Positions 27,454-37,075 of a stretch of DNA of 64,000 bases are shown here, in pieces. Position 1 is the first letter of the stretch. Every line of letters begins with the position of its first letter. The position numbers and the translations under genes are program-made. Where the stretch lies: assembly GCA_964524185.1 (NCBI GenBank), contig CAZGCI010000006.1:1-64000 (forward strand). Direction: 5' to 3'. The notes under the pieces are model-generated. The model saw nothing but the letters and a program-made list of their open reading frames with translations, searched no databases and was not told the origin of the DNA. The DNA is from Thiohalocapsa sp964524185. GTDB taxonomy: Bacteria; Pseudomonadota; Gammaproteobacteria; Chromatiales; Chromatiaceae.

Positions 27454-28263
27454 TCAACTCGCCGCCGCAGCTTCGGTCTGGGCTTCAGTCTGGGCTTCAG
27501 TCTGGGCTTCGGCTGGCGGGGCCGCAGGCGCTTCTGGCTCGGGTATTGGCATGTCGTCGCGACGTCCGGCCATGGCGGCGGCGGTCTGTCGGCCGTCGAG
27601 GATCGCGTCCGCGGCACCCTCGATGTAGAGCCGCACAGCTCGGATAGCGTCGTCGTTGCCGGGAATCACGTAGTCGATCCGGCTCGGGTCATTGTTGGTG
27701 TCCACGACACCAACCACCGGGATACCGAGCTTGTTGGCTTCGGCGATGGCGATATTCTCGTGACCGACATCGATGACGAACATCGCGTCCGGCAGGCCGT
27801 CCATCTTTTTAATCCCGCCGAGGCTGCGCTCGAGCTTCTCACGCTCGCGACTGAGCGTGAGGGCCTCTTTCTTGCCGAAGCGCTCAATGCTGCCGTCCTC
27901 GAACATGGCCTCCAGATCCTTCAGGCGTTGAATGGACTGGCGCACCGTTTTGAAGTTCGTGAGCATGCCGCCGAGCCAGCGATGGTTCACATACGGCATG
28001 CCGCAGCGGCTTGCGTGCTCGCGAATCGCCTCCTGGGCGGCACGTTTGGTGCCAACGAAGAGTACCCGCCCGCCATTGGCGGCAAGCTTGCCGAGATAGC
28101 CCACCGCCTCTTGGTAGAGGGGCAGGGTCTTTTCCAGGTTGACGATATGGATCTTGTTGCGCTGGCCGAAGATGTATGCAGCCATCTTCGGGTTCCAGTA
28201 TCGGGTCTGATGCCCGAAATGGACACCGGCTTGCAGCATTTGCCGCATCGAGACTTCGCTCAT
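27454..28263 (-). CDS. rpsB: 30S ribosomal protein S2
   Basis: S2 binds the 30S body and recruits S1. The 269-residue product has the standard start MSEVSMRQMLQAGVHFGHQT, the coiled-coil hairpin region near MFEDGSIERFGKKEAL, and PDAMFVIDVGHENIAIAEA. It is nearly 30 residues longer than E. coli S2 because of an Ala/Pro/Glu/Gln tail built from repeated AQTE units. GAGG precedes the ATG by seven bases. Confidence 0.97.
   Translation of the reverse strand: MSEVSMRQMLQAGVHFGHQTRYWNPKMAAYIFGQRNKIHIVNLEKTLPLYQEAVGYLGKLAANGGRVLFVGTKRAAQEAIREHASRCGMPYVNHRWLGGMLTNFKTVRQSIQRLKDLEAMFEDGSIERFGKKEALTLSREREKLERSLGGIKKMDGLPDAMFVIDVGHENIAIAEANKLGIPVVGVVDTNNDPSRIDYVIPGNDDAIRAVRLYIEGAADAILDGRQTAAAMAGRRDDMPIPEPEAPAAPPAEAQTEAQTEAQTEAAAAS
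27471..27512. repeat. 12-bp tandem repeat in the 3' end of rpsB
   Basis: About 3.5 units of CTTCAGTCTGGG (plus strand, with CTTCGG variants) encode the repeated A-Q-T-E residues of the S2 tail. The unit length keeps the reading frame, so copy number can change without harm. Confidence 0.85.
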
Positions 28264-28660
28264 GTGAGAACCTCAAGTTTGGGTTGAACCTCCACGTGTC
28301 CCATGGCGCAACCCGAGTCTCGGGCACCCCACACCATGTGTCGACGCGTGTGTGTCGTTATCGGTCGTCGTGTCGTAGCAGATCAGTGGCCGCAGCCCAT
28401 CGGGCGCCACGGTGATGCGGACTGGCCGTTTCGTCTGGACCGGCAGGTGCCGGTTATCAGGGTCCCTGAGGCAGTGCGCCGCTGCTGTTCAGCGCCATCC
28501 GCGCAAGCCTGCCCCTGGGCAGGCGCCTGGTGACATCAGCTGCGCTGCGTCACAACCTTGGGAGGAGTGTCGCGCTGACCAATGCTGGGCGACCGTCGGC
28601 GCTGAGCGGCTGGCACTGTATCGGCACACTCCAAAGAAGGACGGCCGTTTGCCCAGATCC

Positions 28661-28690
28661 GCCCCGCCTTATACCATGCGGGGGCTTTTT
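28661..28690 (+). terminator. Terminator-like hairpin with T-tract upstream of map
   Basis: GCCCCGC (28661-28667) pairs with GCGGGGGC (28678-28685), with one extra G, and is followed by TTTTT (28686-28690). It has the form of an intrinsic terminator on the plus strand, but no plus-strand gene ends here. It could be an attenuator or the end of an unannotated small transcript. Confidence 0.35.
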
Positions 28691-28697
28691 CGAGCAA
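28668..28697 (-). promoter_or_regulatory. Candidate sigma-70 promoter for rpsB-tsf
   Basis: On the minus strand TTGCTC (28697-28692) and TATAAG (28673-28668) are separated by 18 bases. Transcription would start near 28661, about 400 nt before rpsB. The same bases form part of a GC hairpin on the plus strand, so the call is tentative. Confidence 0.35.
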
Positions 28698-28784
28698 TCT
28701 TGCACCCAGGGATCGCAACGCCCATGTCAGGCGCTTGGCCCTAACTGCGCACTGGGATGAACCGTGGACGCCGCTCAGAACACC

Positions 28785-29564
28785 ATGGCCGTCAGCATCA
28801 AAACCGACGCCGAGATCGCCAAGATGCGCGTCGCCGGCCGTCTCGCAGCAGAGGTGCTGGAGATGATTGGCGAGCACGTCGTTCCCGGCATCACGACTGG
28901 GGAGCTCGACCGCATCTGCCACGAGTACATCACAGCCGTCCAGAGGGCCGTTCCAGCACCCCTGAACTATCGTGGCTTCCCACGCTCGATCTGTACTTCG
29001 GTCAACAATCAGGTCTGCCACGGCATACCGGGCAACAAGCGCCTCAAGCGCGGGGACATCGTCAACGTCGACATCACCGTCATCAAGGATGGCTACCACG
29101 GTGACACCAGCAAAATGTTCTTCGTCGGCGAGCCGTCGGTGCTCGCCAAGCGCCTCGTGAGCATCACGCAGCAGGCGATGTACACCGGCATCGAGGCCGT
29201 TCGGCCAGGCGCGACCCTAGGCGACATCGGCTACGCCATCCAGACCTTCGTGGAGGGTCATCGATATTCCGTCGTGCGTGAGTATTGCGGGCATGGGATC
29301 GGCCGCGAATTTCACGAAGATCCGCAGGTGCTGCACTACGGCAAGCCCGCGGACGGCCTGACGCTGCAGCCCGGTATGTGCTTCACCATCGAGCCAATGG
29401 TCAACGCGGGTAAACGCCAGGTGAAACTGCTCCCGGACGGTTGGACCGTTGTCACCAAGGACCGCAGCCTCTCGGCGCAATGGGAACACACCATCCTGGT
29501 GACACACGACGGGTATGAGATCCTGACGCTGCGCGACGAAGAGCGCGCGAGCACCGCGGCCTGA
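28785..29564 (+). CDS. map: Type I methionine aminopeptidase
   Basis: Map removes the initiator Met from nascent proteins. The 259-residue product has all metal ligands in order: Asp residues in VNVDITVIKDGYHGDTSKMF, His in YCGHGIGREFHEDP, Glu in CFTIEPMVN, and Glu in AQWEHTILVT. I chose the ATG at 28785 (MAVSIKTDAEIAKMRVAG); a GTG at 28764 adds seven residues. It is divergent from rpsB and precedes glnD, as in E. coli. Confidence 0.97.
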   Translation: MAVSIKTDAEIAKMRVAGRLAAEVLEMIGEHVVPGITTGELDRICHEYITAVQRAVPAPLNYRGFPRSICTSVNNQVCHGIPGNKRLKRGDIVNVDITVIKDGYHGDTSKMFFVGEPSVLAKRLVSITQQAMYTGIEAVRPGATLGDIGYAIQTFVEGHRYSVVREYCGHGIGREFHEDPQVLHYGKPADGLTLQPGMCFTIEPMVNAGKRQVKLLPDGWTVVTKDRSLSAQWEHTILVTHDGYEILTLRDEERASTAA

Positions 29565-29674
29565 CGCGGGCGCGAAGCGCAGGCGGAGCACCGGGAATAC
29601 GGCCGCCGGCCGCACCGGCCGGTCGCCTGCCGGACCGCCGGCACTGTCGCAAGAACTTCCCCAGAGCCGCCCCT

Positions 29675-32347
29675 ATGGCCCAGGCGCACATGACCCTCCA
29701 CAACCCGAGCGCAGAGCCTAAGGCGGGCGGCGCTGACGGCCCCGGCAGCATCGCCGCCTACAAAGCCGAGCTCGCCCAGGCCCGCGCCGCGCTCTTCGAG
29801 CGCTACCACCAGGGCGAGCCCGTCACCGAGCTCGTCGGCCGCTGGAGTCGGGAGATCGACCGGCTCATCACCGCCGCTTGGCGGCGTTTCGTCCCGGAGG
29901 TAGAGACGGCAGCGATGGTGGCCGTCGGCGGCTATGGTCGCCGCGAGCTCCATCCGAGCTCCGACATCGATCTGCTGATCGTCGTGGGCGAGGACGCCGC
30001 TGAGCGGCTCGGCGACGTAATCGGCAGTCTCGTGATCTTCCTTTGGGACATTGGGCTGGAGATTGGTCACTCCGTGCGCACGGTCGCACAGTGCAAGCGC
30101 GAGGCGACCGATGACATCACCGTTGTGACCAACCTGCTGGAAGCCCGACTCATCGACGGCGATGTGGGGCTGTTCGAGCAGATGCGCGCCGCGGTGGGCC
30201 CGGACAGCATCTGGCCCAGCGAGGCCTTCTTTGCGGCCAAGCGCGCGGAGCAGCGCAAGCGTCGCAACAAGTACGGCAACACCGCCTACAACCTAGAGCC
30301 CAATATCAAAGAGAACCCGGGCGGGCTAAGGGACATCCAGATGATCGCCTGGGTGACCAAGCGCCATTTCGGTGCCGATAACCTGCACCAGCTGGTGGAC
30401 CAGGGCTTCCTCACCGAGACCGAGTACCTCGGGCTACGCGAGGGCCAAGCGCTGCTGTGGCGCATTCGATTTGCGCTGCACCGGCTCATGGGTCGGCGCG
30501 AGGATCGGCTGCTGTTCGACTATCAACGCACCCTCGCAGACGAGTTCGGCTTCGTGGACCAGGGCAATAATCTGGCCGTGGAGCAGTTCATGCAGCAGTA
30601 CTACCGCGCTGTCATGGAGCTGAACCGGCTCAACGAGATGCTGATGCAGCTCTTTCAGGAGGCCATCCTCCTGCACGACCAGATTGGCCCCCCGGTGCCC
30701 ATCAATAAACGCTTCCAGGTCCGCAGCGGCTACCTGGAGGTGACCCATGCGCAGGTCTTCGCCCAGTCGCCCTTTGCGCTGTTGGAGATCTTCCTGGTGC
30801 TGCAACAGCATCCGGAGATCTTGGGCGTGCGCGCCAGCACCATCCGTCTTATCCGCGAGCACCGACACCGCATCGACGACGACTTCCGCGAGGACGTTCG
30901 CGCACGCAGCCTGTTCATGGAAATCTTGCGCCAACCCCGTGGTGTCACGTCGGCACTGCGGCGCATGAACAATTATGGCGTGCTGGCAGCCTATATCCCG
31001 GTGTTCGCGAACATCGTCGGGCGCATGCAGTACGACCTGTTCCACGTCTACACGGTGGACGAGCACACGCTTCGGGTCTTGCGCAATCTACGGCGCTTCA
31101 CCATTCCGGAGCATCACGGCGAGTTCCCGCTCTGCAGCGCAATCGCGCAGCGTATCCCCAAGTTGGAGCTGCTGTATCTTGCGGGCCTATTTCACGACAT
31201 CGCCAAAGGCCGCGGCGGCGATCATTCCCTGCTGGGCGCCCGCGATGCCTGGGACTTCTGCCAGCTGCACTACCTCAGCGAGTACGACAGTCGGCTCGTC
31301 GCCTGGCTGGTAGAACACCACCTGCTGATGTCCATGACCGCGCAACGCAAGGACATCGCAGACCCGCTGGTTGTCCAAGCGTTCGCCGAGCACGTCACCG
31401 ATGCAAACCGCCTGGACTACCTGTATCTGCTCACCGTAGCCGACGCCCGGGGCACCAATCCCAAGCGTTGGAATTCCTGGAAGAACGCGCTGCTGCGCGA
31501 CCTCTATCAGGCCACTCGCCGGGCGCTGGCGCGGGGACTCGACAATCCGCAGGCCCAGGATGAGCTGATCGAGCAGAAGCAGCGCGAGGCCATGCGGCTG
31601 TTGGCCTACGAGGGCATCGACGCCGATGCCTGCCGCGATCTCTGGAGCGGCTTTGGCCTGGACTTCTTCACACCGAGCTCGCCCGAGGAGATCGCTTGGC
31701 AAACACACCGCATCTTGGCCACGCAGCCGGCAGACCTCCCGCTGGTGGTGATTCGCCCGCTGGCGTCGCGGGGCTGCACCGAGGTCTTTCTGCTCTCCCG
31801 TGACGAGAAGCACCTCTTTGTGCGCATCACCGCGCTGCTGGACCAGCGGGCGCTCAACATCATGGATGCGCGCATCACCACCACCGATGACGGTTACGCC
31901 GTGAACGCCTTCCAGGTGCTGGGACCCGATCACTTGCCCATCGACCAGGGCGAGAGCACCGATGAGCTGCGTGCGCTCCTGCTCGGCGCGCTGCGCCGAC
32001 CCGACGGCGAGCGCCCGGTGGTGAGCCGCCGCCTGCCCAGGGCGCACCGTCACTTCGCAGTGGAGACGCGGGTGAGCTTCGCTGAGGACCCCCGCAATCG
32101 CCGCACCATGATGCGGCTCACCACCCTAGACCGCCCCGGGCTGCTCGCGGAGATCGGCGCCGTCTTCGAGGCCTGCGACATTCGGCTACAGAGTGCCAAG
32201 ATCGCTACCGTTGGGGCGGAGGTGGACGACGTATTCTTCATCTCCACTCAGGATGGCGCACCCATCACCAGCGAAGCAGCGCTGACGTGCCTGCGGCAAC
32301 AGATCCACGACCGACTGGAGAGCGGCACCGACGCCCTGGAACATTGA
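29675..32347 (+). CDS. glnD: Bifunctional uridylyltransferase/uridylyl-removing enzyme (PII)
   Basis: GlnD senses glutamine and uridylylates or de-uridylylates PII. At 890 residues it matches E. coli GlnD exactly. It has the nucleotidyltransferase motif VGGYGRRELHPSSDIDLLI near residue 88 and a GlnD-type helical region (NIKENPGGLRDIQMIAW). The HD domain FHDIAKGRGGDHS lies near residue 507. Two C-terminal ACT domains follow, one beginning at CTEVFLLSRDEKHLF and one at LTTLDRPGLLAEIGAVFE. Confidence 0.97.
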   Translation: MAQAHMTLHNPSAEPKAGGADGPGSIAAYKAELAQARAALFERYHQGEPVTELVGRWSREIDRLITAAWRRFVPEVETAAMVAVGGYGRRELHPSSDIDLLIVVGEDAAERLGDVIGSLVIFLWDIGLEIGHSVRTVAQCKREATDDITVVTNLLEARLIDGDVGLFEQMRAAVGPDSIWPSEAFFAAKRAEQRKRRNKYGNTAYNLEPNIKENPGGLRDIQMIAWVTKRHFGADNLHQLVDQGFLTETEYLGLREGQALLWRIRFALHRLMGRREDRLLFDYQRTLADEFGFVDQGNNLAVEQFMQQYYRAVMELNRLNEMLMQLFQEAILLHDQIGPPVPINKRFQVRSGYLEVTHAQVFAQSPFALLEIFLVLQQHPEILGVRASTIRLIREHRHRIDDDFREDVRARSLFMEILRQPRGVTSALRRMNNYGVLAAYIPVFANIVGRMQYDLFHVYTVDEHTLRVLRNLRRFTIPEHHGEFPLCSAIAQRIPKLELLYLAGLFHDIAKGRGGDHSLLGARDAWDFCQLHYLSEYDSRLVAWLVEHHLLMSMTAQRKDIADPLVVQAFAEHVTDANRLDYLYLLTVADARGTNPKRWNSWKNALLRDLYQATRRALARGLDNPQAQDELIEQKQREAMRLLAYEGIDADACRDLWSGFGLDFFTPSSPEEIAWQTHRILATQPADLPLVVIRPLASRGCTEVFLLSRDEKHLFVRITALLDQRALNIMDARITTTDDGYAVNAFQVLGPDHLPIDQGESTDELRALLLGALRRPDGERPVVSRRLPRAHRHFAVETRVSFAEDPRNRRTMMRLTTLDRPGLLAEIGAVFEACDIRLQSAKIATVGAEVDDVFFISTQDGAPITSEAALTCLRQQIHDRLESGTDALEH

Positions 32348-32412
32348 CGGCGCGTGCCGCCTGTCCTAAAACCGACCACTAGCTAGAACTGATTGGAAGC
32401 AACACGGCCAGT

Positions 32413-33114
32413 ATGGCCTTAGATCCCCGACAGACGCCGCCCAACATCACTGCCTCACAGCCCGCGGGACGCCATGCTGGGCAAAAGCGCGGGCAACGAC
32501 GTCGGGGCAATCGCGCGTTGCGGTTGTCCGCAGGCGCCATGGCGGTGCTGGCCGTCTTTCCGGCCGCCGTGGCCTTGGGCCAGACGACACCACAAGGCGT
32601 CGGCACCGCGCTCGAAACCCAACCGGAGTCGACGGAGGTGCCGCAGGCGGTGCCAGCGGGCACCGATGGGCCGCCCCCGTCACCTGCCCAGAGTGCTACG
32701 CAGCCTCGCCCCCAATCCTCGGTGCACGACACCGGCCCCCCACAGGACGTGGTGCCGCGCTGGCTGGAGGCTGTGCGGGCGCAACGGCAGGCGCTGCAGG
32801 AGGATCGACGGGCCCAGCACCAAGCGCGGCGCCGCGCACTGGACCCCATGGGCACGGCACGCCAGGAGGCCCTGGAACAGGCATTCCAGCGCCGTCGACA
32901 AGAGATGCGCGCCATGATCGATCAGGAGCGTCGGTTGTTTCTCAATTTCGGCCCCTGGCTCAATCCCCTGCCGTCCTCGCCGGGCATCTCCCCGCCCTCG
33001 CTGCCACCTGCACAGGGCGCGCCTGCACAGTCCGAACGGCCCGAGAACACCCCACCTGCGCCCGCCTATGAGCTCCCGGAGTGGGACAACGGCTGGTATT
33101 TCCAAGGCTGGTAG
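32413..33114 (+). CDS. Secreted proline/glutamine-rich protein, unknown function
   Basis: The 233-residue product has a long basic N-terminus and then a hydrophobic export segment (LSAGAMAVLAVFPAAVALG, about residues 39-57). A disordered Pro/Gln/Thr region follows, and then a charged helix (residues about 112-175: WLEAVRAQRQALQEDRRAQ onward). The C-terminal region is Pro-rich and ends in an aromatic cluster, WDNGWYFQGW. No known domain is recognised. It is probably periplasmic or outer-membrane associated. It follows glnD by 65 bp and may be read through from it. Confidence 0.7.
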   Translation: MALDPRQTPPNITASQPAGRHAGQKRGQRRRGNRALRLSAGAMAVLAVFPAAVALGQTTPQGVGTALETQPESTEVPQAVPAGTDGPPPSPAQSATQPRPQSSVHDTGPPQDVVPRWLEAVRAQRQALQEDRRAQHQARRRALDPMGTARQEALEQAFQRRRQEMRAMIDQERRLFLNFGPWLNPLPSSPGISPPSLPPAQGAPAQSERPENTPPAPAYELPEWDNGWYFQGW

Positions 33115-33311
33115 CAAGCAAGCCCTGGGCGGGGGCTGCACCTCACGCAGCAGCTCGGTGCTGCCGCCAGCCCGGTGCAGCGACGACGTCAGGTCGCCGC
33201 GTTCGCGCACGGCCGGTCCCCCGTATTCGACCCTGCCACCCGCCGGCGCCTGACACACGACGCGGCGTGGAACACTGGACGCATCTGCAACGTCTAGCGT
33301 GGTCTAGCAAT

Positions 33312-33902
33312 CTAGTCCGCCGTCGTCTGACGCTCCCGGTGGTTATTCGGCTTCGTCCCTCTATCGGCGGTGAGGATCGGCAGATCCGGCTGCGCATAGA
33401 CCAGCTTCTCGGCTTGCTTCTGCTCACGGGCTCGGATGAGCTTCTCCTGCCGGGATCTGACCCCGTAGCCGAGGGCCGCGCCACCTGCGGCGGAGATGGT
33501 GAGCAAGCCCAGGGTCATGAGCTGCGCGAACATGAGCGCGACGCCCACGCCGACGGTGCCGCCGACGGCCAGGCCGGTTTTGAGCGTCGCGCCGCCGGAG
33601 CTGCGCTTGCGCTGCCTCGCGAGCTTGGCCTTATCTTTTTCTGCCTGGACCCGCAGCTTCTCGCGTTCGCGGGCGTGCCGCTTGTGCTGACGCGCCATCG
33701 CATGCTCCTTGACGCTGCCGATCACGGAGTCGAACCACAGCGCCACCAGCACCCCAAGCGTGAGAGCGAGCGCCCCGAACAGCCAGGCGGTCTGTTCGAG
33801 GTCCGTCATCAGCGCCGTGTAGGTCAGCAGCGCCGTGGCCACCTGTAACAGCAGGATGCCGATGAGGAACTTAAAAATGCCGCCGATGCGTGGTCCGAGC
33901 AT
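33312..33902 (-). CDS. Inner-membrane protein with coiled-coil, unknown function
   Basis: The 196-residue product has two N-terminal transmembrane helices (about residues 10-30 and 42-60). A very basic cytoplasmic helix follows (MARQHKRHAREREKLRVQAE onward). A glycine-rich hydrophobic pair comes next (GLAVGGTVGVGVALMFAQLM and LGLLTISAAGGAALGYGV), and then a charged tail. The ATG at 33902 lies 16 bp after the stop of the upstream lipoprotein gene, so the two form an operon. The family is not recognised. Confidence 0.75.
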   Translation of the reverse strand: MLGPRIGGIFKFLIGILLLQVATALLTYTALMTDLEQTAWLFGALALTLGVLVALWFDSVIGSVKEHAMARQHKRHAREREKLRVQAEKDKAKLARQRKRSSGGATLKTGLAVGGTVGVGVALMFAQLMTLGLLTISAAGGAALGYGVRSRQEKLIRAREQKQAEKLVYAQPDLPILTADRGTKPNNHRERQTTAD

Positions 33903-33918
33903 GGCTTGCTCCCGCCGC

Positions 33919-35319
33919 TCAGCGGCCCGATTGAATGGTGGCGAGGCGCACACCCGCCACACGCGTGTGCAGACCGGGCCCCGTTGGCCGACTGAGCGCT
34001 GGACTGCCCAGCATGAACACCCAGTCTTCGCCCGCCGGTGGCGCCGCCGCCGAGGGGTCGATGGTTCGGTCTGGGAACATGCCGATGAGCCGCCCGCGCA
34101 CCGCATGCAGGCTCTCCGCGCGGCCTGCTGCCTCCGCCGCGATCGCACGGTCATAGGCGTCGACGACGCTGTAGAGATACTCCGGCCCGATCGCGCTGAG
34201 GTCCACGATCATGCGCGGTGCCTGCAGACTACCGGGCACGAACCGGGGCTCCAAGCTGGACACGAGGAAAGGTCCTGGCGCCGTCGCCAGCCGCACCGCC
34301 AGCGCCGGCTGTCCGGCCCGACGCAGATACTCGGCAAGGCGCAGCCGCATGGCCGCGGACAGGTCCGGACTGCTGCGCTGCTCAAGTGCGGCGTCCGCCC
34401 GCCCGGCGTGCACCGGCACGAGGAAGGTATGAGCAAGCGCGACCGGTCCGCCGCCGTCGGGACCCGCCGCCAACACATAGGTCTCAATCACCCGCAAGAG
34501 TTCGCGATGGGTAGCCAGGCGCTGCGCATCGCCACCCGCAGCGTCTCCGCCTACGCCGTGCAGGATATAGGTGTAGATGCCGTAGCCGGGCTGCGCGTTA
34601 CCGACAAGCTCCTCCACACTCGTGGCGCCGCGCTCGCTTGCGCCGGCGTCACTGCGCAACGGGAAGTAGACCAGCGCATAGTCGCCGTCACCAGGCGCCA
34701 TGGATGGCAGCACGCCGCCGCCAAGGGCGGCCCGCTCGCGGCCTGCACGCAGCAGCCCCTTGGTCGCGGCACGCTCCACGACGAGCGCTGACGCGTCGCC
34801 TGTGAGCACCACGGCGCGATCGATGATCGCTGTGGCCGCCTCCGCACCGTGCAGCGCCACCATCTCCGTCACAATCTCTGCGAGATCGCCGCAGCGGCCG
34901 ATGATCAGAGCATCTACGGCCTGTGCGGGATCTACGCCGTCGGCCTGCAGGTCCGCCACCAAGGCCCGCAGCAGAGACCCCTCGGTCACCCCATCCGGCC
35001 TGCTTGTGCAACGCTCAGCCACCGACTGGCGCAGCACCGGGTCCCCCGCAGGCAAGCCAGCGTCCCCAGCGTCGAGGGCGGCGCCGCCCGCCGGCAGCCC
35101 GGCAATTACATCACCCGTCGGGGGCCAATGCGGTGTTGCGGGCAAATCCGCGCCGGGCCTGGCGGCGGTCTCACCAATGGCCGCGTCATCGGTTTCCATC
35201 GCGGCCACATCCTCCACATAAGGCGCCCGCAGCTCACTGCCGGCACCGCCCCTCGGCTGCGCGCAAGCCGCAAGCAGCAGCATGGCCACAGACAGCAAGA
35301 TGGTGACATATGGGGACAT
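33919..35319 (-). CDS. Putative lipoprotein, unknown function
   Basis: The 466-residue product starts MSPYVTILLSVAMLLLAACAQ, a lipoprotein signal with lipobox LAAC, so Cys19 is the expected lipidated residue. The mature protein has a low-complexity acidic linker and a helical segment around SLLRALVADLQADGVDPAQA. A mixed region follows with GYGIYTYILHG, then LRLAEYLRRAGQPALAVRL. The late part, VDLSAIGPEYLYSVVDAYDR, looks like a folded domain. I do not recognise the family. It is co-transcribed with the membrane protein downstream. Confidence 0.78.
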   Translation of the reverse strand: MSPYVTILLSVAMLLLAACAQPRGGAGSELRAPYVEDVAAMETDDAAIGETAARPGADLPATPHWPPTGDVIAGLPAGGAALDAGDAGLPAGDPVLRQSVAERCTSRPDGVTEGSLLRALVADLQADGVDPAQAVDALIIGRCGDLAEIVTEMVALHGAEAATAIIDRAVVLTGDASALVVERAATKGLLRAGRERAALGGGVLPSMAPGDGDYALVYFPLRSDAGASERGATSVEELVGNAQPGYGIYTYILHGVGGDAAGGDAQRLATHRELLRVIETYVLAAGPDGGGPVALAHTFLVPVHAGRADAALEQRSSPDLSAAMRLRLAEYLRRAGQPALAVRLATAPGPFLVSSLEPRFVPGSLQAPRMIVDLSAIGPEYLYSVVDAYDRAIAAEAAGRAESLHAVRGRLIGMFPDRTIDPSAAAPPAGEDWVFMLGSPALSRPTGPGLHTRVAGVRLATIQSGR

Positions 35320-35846
35320 GGCGTCGGCTAGGCGATGATGAGAACGGCGCTGCGCCCGCAGAACGGGCCTGCGCTCAGCGGCTGAGAACACCCTACGCTG
35401 GCCGCAGGGATGGACGCACGCGCCCGCATCGCGCGCGACCCCGTACAGCCTCGCAGACGACGATCATAACGGACTCTAACCAATGCCAGCACCGTCGCAG
35501 CCCCTCCGCCTGTGGCACCCTAGATTGCTTGACCGCACCAGATGTTTGCAGAGGCGTCAAACTTCCCACGCCGCGTCGTGTGCCAGGCACCGGCAGGAGG
35601 CAAGGCCGAGGGCCGAGGCTCCAGGCGCAGCCGCTGGCACTCGAACGCAGATCACGGAACCGCGTCGCGGGGCTGGCCACGACACGGTTGCCGGCCCTTG
35701 CCCTCGGGCGCGTCAGACCCACCTCCCTCCGCTGACCCCCTTGTGCGGGCGACGTCATTGCACGGTGGCGACCCCGGCGGGTGTCGCCCACAAAACAACT
35801 TGCCGGGCGCGAGCCCGAGCCCGAGCTGCCACGCTCCTTTGCAGAC
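35320..35846. other. Divergent intergenic region, no gene seen
   Basis: This 527-bp stretch lies between the lipoprotein gene (minus) and the DUF938 gene (plus). Frames on both strands are Arg/Pro/Ala-rich and without family resemblance. It should hold two divergent promoters; none stands out. Confidence 0.5.
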
Positions 35847-36449
35847 ATGGACAAGCCCTATTCCCCTGCGTGCGATGAAAACAAGGCACCCATCCTCGCA
35901 GTATTGACGCCATTGTTTGCCGACCGCCAGCATGTGCTGGAGATCGGCGCTGGCACCGGCCAACACGCGGCGCATTTCGCGCCGGCGTTGCCACACCTCA
36001 CCTGGCAGACCAGCGACATTGCCGCCCACTTGCCGGGCATCGGCCTATGGATCGAAGAGGCACGCCAACCGAACCTGCCGCCGGCCATCGAGCTGGACGT
36101 CGGCAGCCACTGGCCGGAGCCCGACCCGGGAGCCGCATTCGACGCGGTATACAGCGCCAACACGGCCCACATCATGTCTTGGGCCCAGGTCGAGTGCCTG
36201 TTCGCCGGGGTCGGTGCCCTGCTGCCGGCCGGTGCGCCCTTCGCTCTGTACGGGCCCTTCAGTCAAGGCGGACGCCACACGAGCCAGAGCAACGCGGACT
36301 TCGACCGCATGCTGCGCGCCCGCGACCCGTTGTCGGGCGTGCGGGATCTCGATGACCTGACGCGCCTTGCCGACGCTGCTGGCCTCGCGCTCGATGACGA
36401 CATCGCCATGCCCGTCAACAACCGTACGCTAATCTGGCGCAAGCGTTGA
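35847..36449 (+). CDS. DUF938 family SAM-dependent methyltransferase-like protein
   Basis: The 200-residue protein opens with the DUF938 hallmark KPYSPACDENKAPILAVL. A Rossmann methyltransferase motif I follows (VLEIGAGTGQHAAHFAPAL), then TWQTSDIAAHL, YSANTAHIMSWAQVE and LYGPFSQGGRHTSQSNADFD, all typical of the family. Its methyl acceptor is unknown. The ATG at 35847 gives the conserved start; the frame is open 22 codons further upstream. Confidence 0.9.
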   Translation: MDKPYSPACDENKAPILAVLTPLFADRQHVLEIGAGTGQHAAHFAPALPHLTWQTSDIAAHLPGIGLWIEEARQPNLPPAIELDVGSHWPEPDPGAAFDAVYSANTAHIMSWAQVECLFAGVGALLPAGAPFALYGPFSQGGRHTSQSNADFDRMLRARDPLSGVRDLDDLTRLADAAGLALDDDIAMPVNNRTLIWRKR

Positions 36450-36503
36450 AGCAGAACCCCCTCGCCGGCACCCGCGGCCGCGTCAAGCCCCCAGAGGATC
36501 ACC

Positions 36504-37058
36504 ATGAGCATCGACCGCAACAGCCTTGACCAGGCCCGCGCCGCGTGGCGCTGGCGCGGACAACAGCGCCCGCCATTTGCCATTGTGCCAAGTCCCAGCC
36601 AAGAGTCCGTCTGGGACTACCCGCGCCCGCCCGCCTACGTCCCAGACACCCGCCACATTCAGATCGATGCCGGTGACAAACCGCTGGCGCGAACCAACCG
36701 CGCCATCAGGGTGCTGGAGACCGGCAGTGCGCCCACCTTTTATGTGCCGCCGGAGTCGGTGGACATGGCCCTCTTGACACCCTCGACTCGCCACACCTTT
36801 TGCGAGTGGAAGGGACGCGCCGAGTACTTCCACGTCGAGGGCAGCGCCGGGCGCATCGAGAACGCCGTTTGGCGTTATCCAGATGCGTTTGACGACGCGG
36901 CGTCCATCGCCGGTTGGTTTGCCTGCTACCCATCGCTGCTGCGTTGCCGCGTGGACGGCGAGCCCGTGCGCGCCCAGGCCGGCGGCTACTACGGCGGCTG
37001 GATCACCGACGACATCGTTGGGCCATGCAAGGGCGAGCCCGGCACGGGGCATTGGTAG
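36504..37058 (+). CDS. DUF427 domain protein
   Basis: The 184-residue product has the DUF427 pattern: AIRVLETGSAPTFYVPPESV, then STRHTFCEWKGRAEYFHV, then ENAVWRYPDAFDDAASIAGW and YGGWITDDIVGPCKGEPGT. The compact beta-rich fold has no assigned reaction. It lies 54 bp after the DUF938 gene and 17 bp before the YbaK-like gene, all on the plus strand, so the three are probably one operon. Confidence 0.9.
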   Translation: MSIDRNSLDQARAAWRWRGQQRPPFAIVPSPSQESVWDYPRPPAYVPDTRHIQIDAGDKPLARTNRAIRVLETGSAPTFYVPPESVDMALLTPSTRHTFCEWKGRAEYFHVEGSAGRIENAVWRYPDAFDDAASIAGWFACYPSLLRCRVDGEPVRAQAGGYYGGWITDDIVGPCKGEPGTGHW

Positions 37059-37075
37059 GGGTCCGGTAGGCTCCC

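Larger units (their letters stand above)
28264..28784. other. Divergent rpsB/map intergenic region
   Basis: This 521-bp region without a gene separates divergently transcribed rpsB and map. It should hold both promoters and a long rpsB leader of roughly 400 nt. S2 autoregulation through the rpsB leader is known in gammaproteobacteria. I see no other gene-like signal. Confidence 0.6.
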
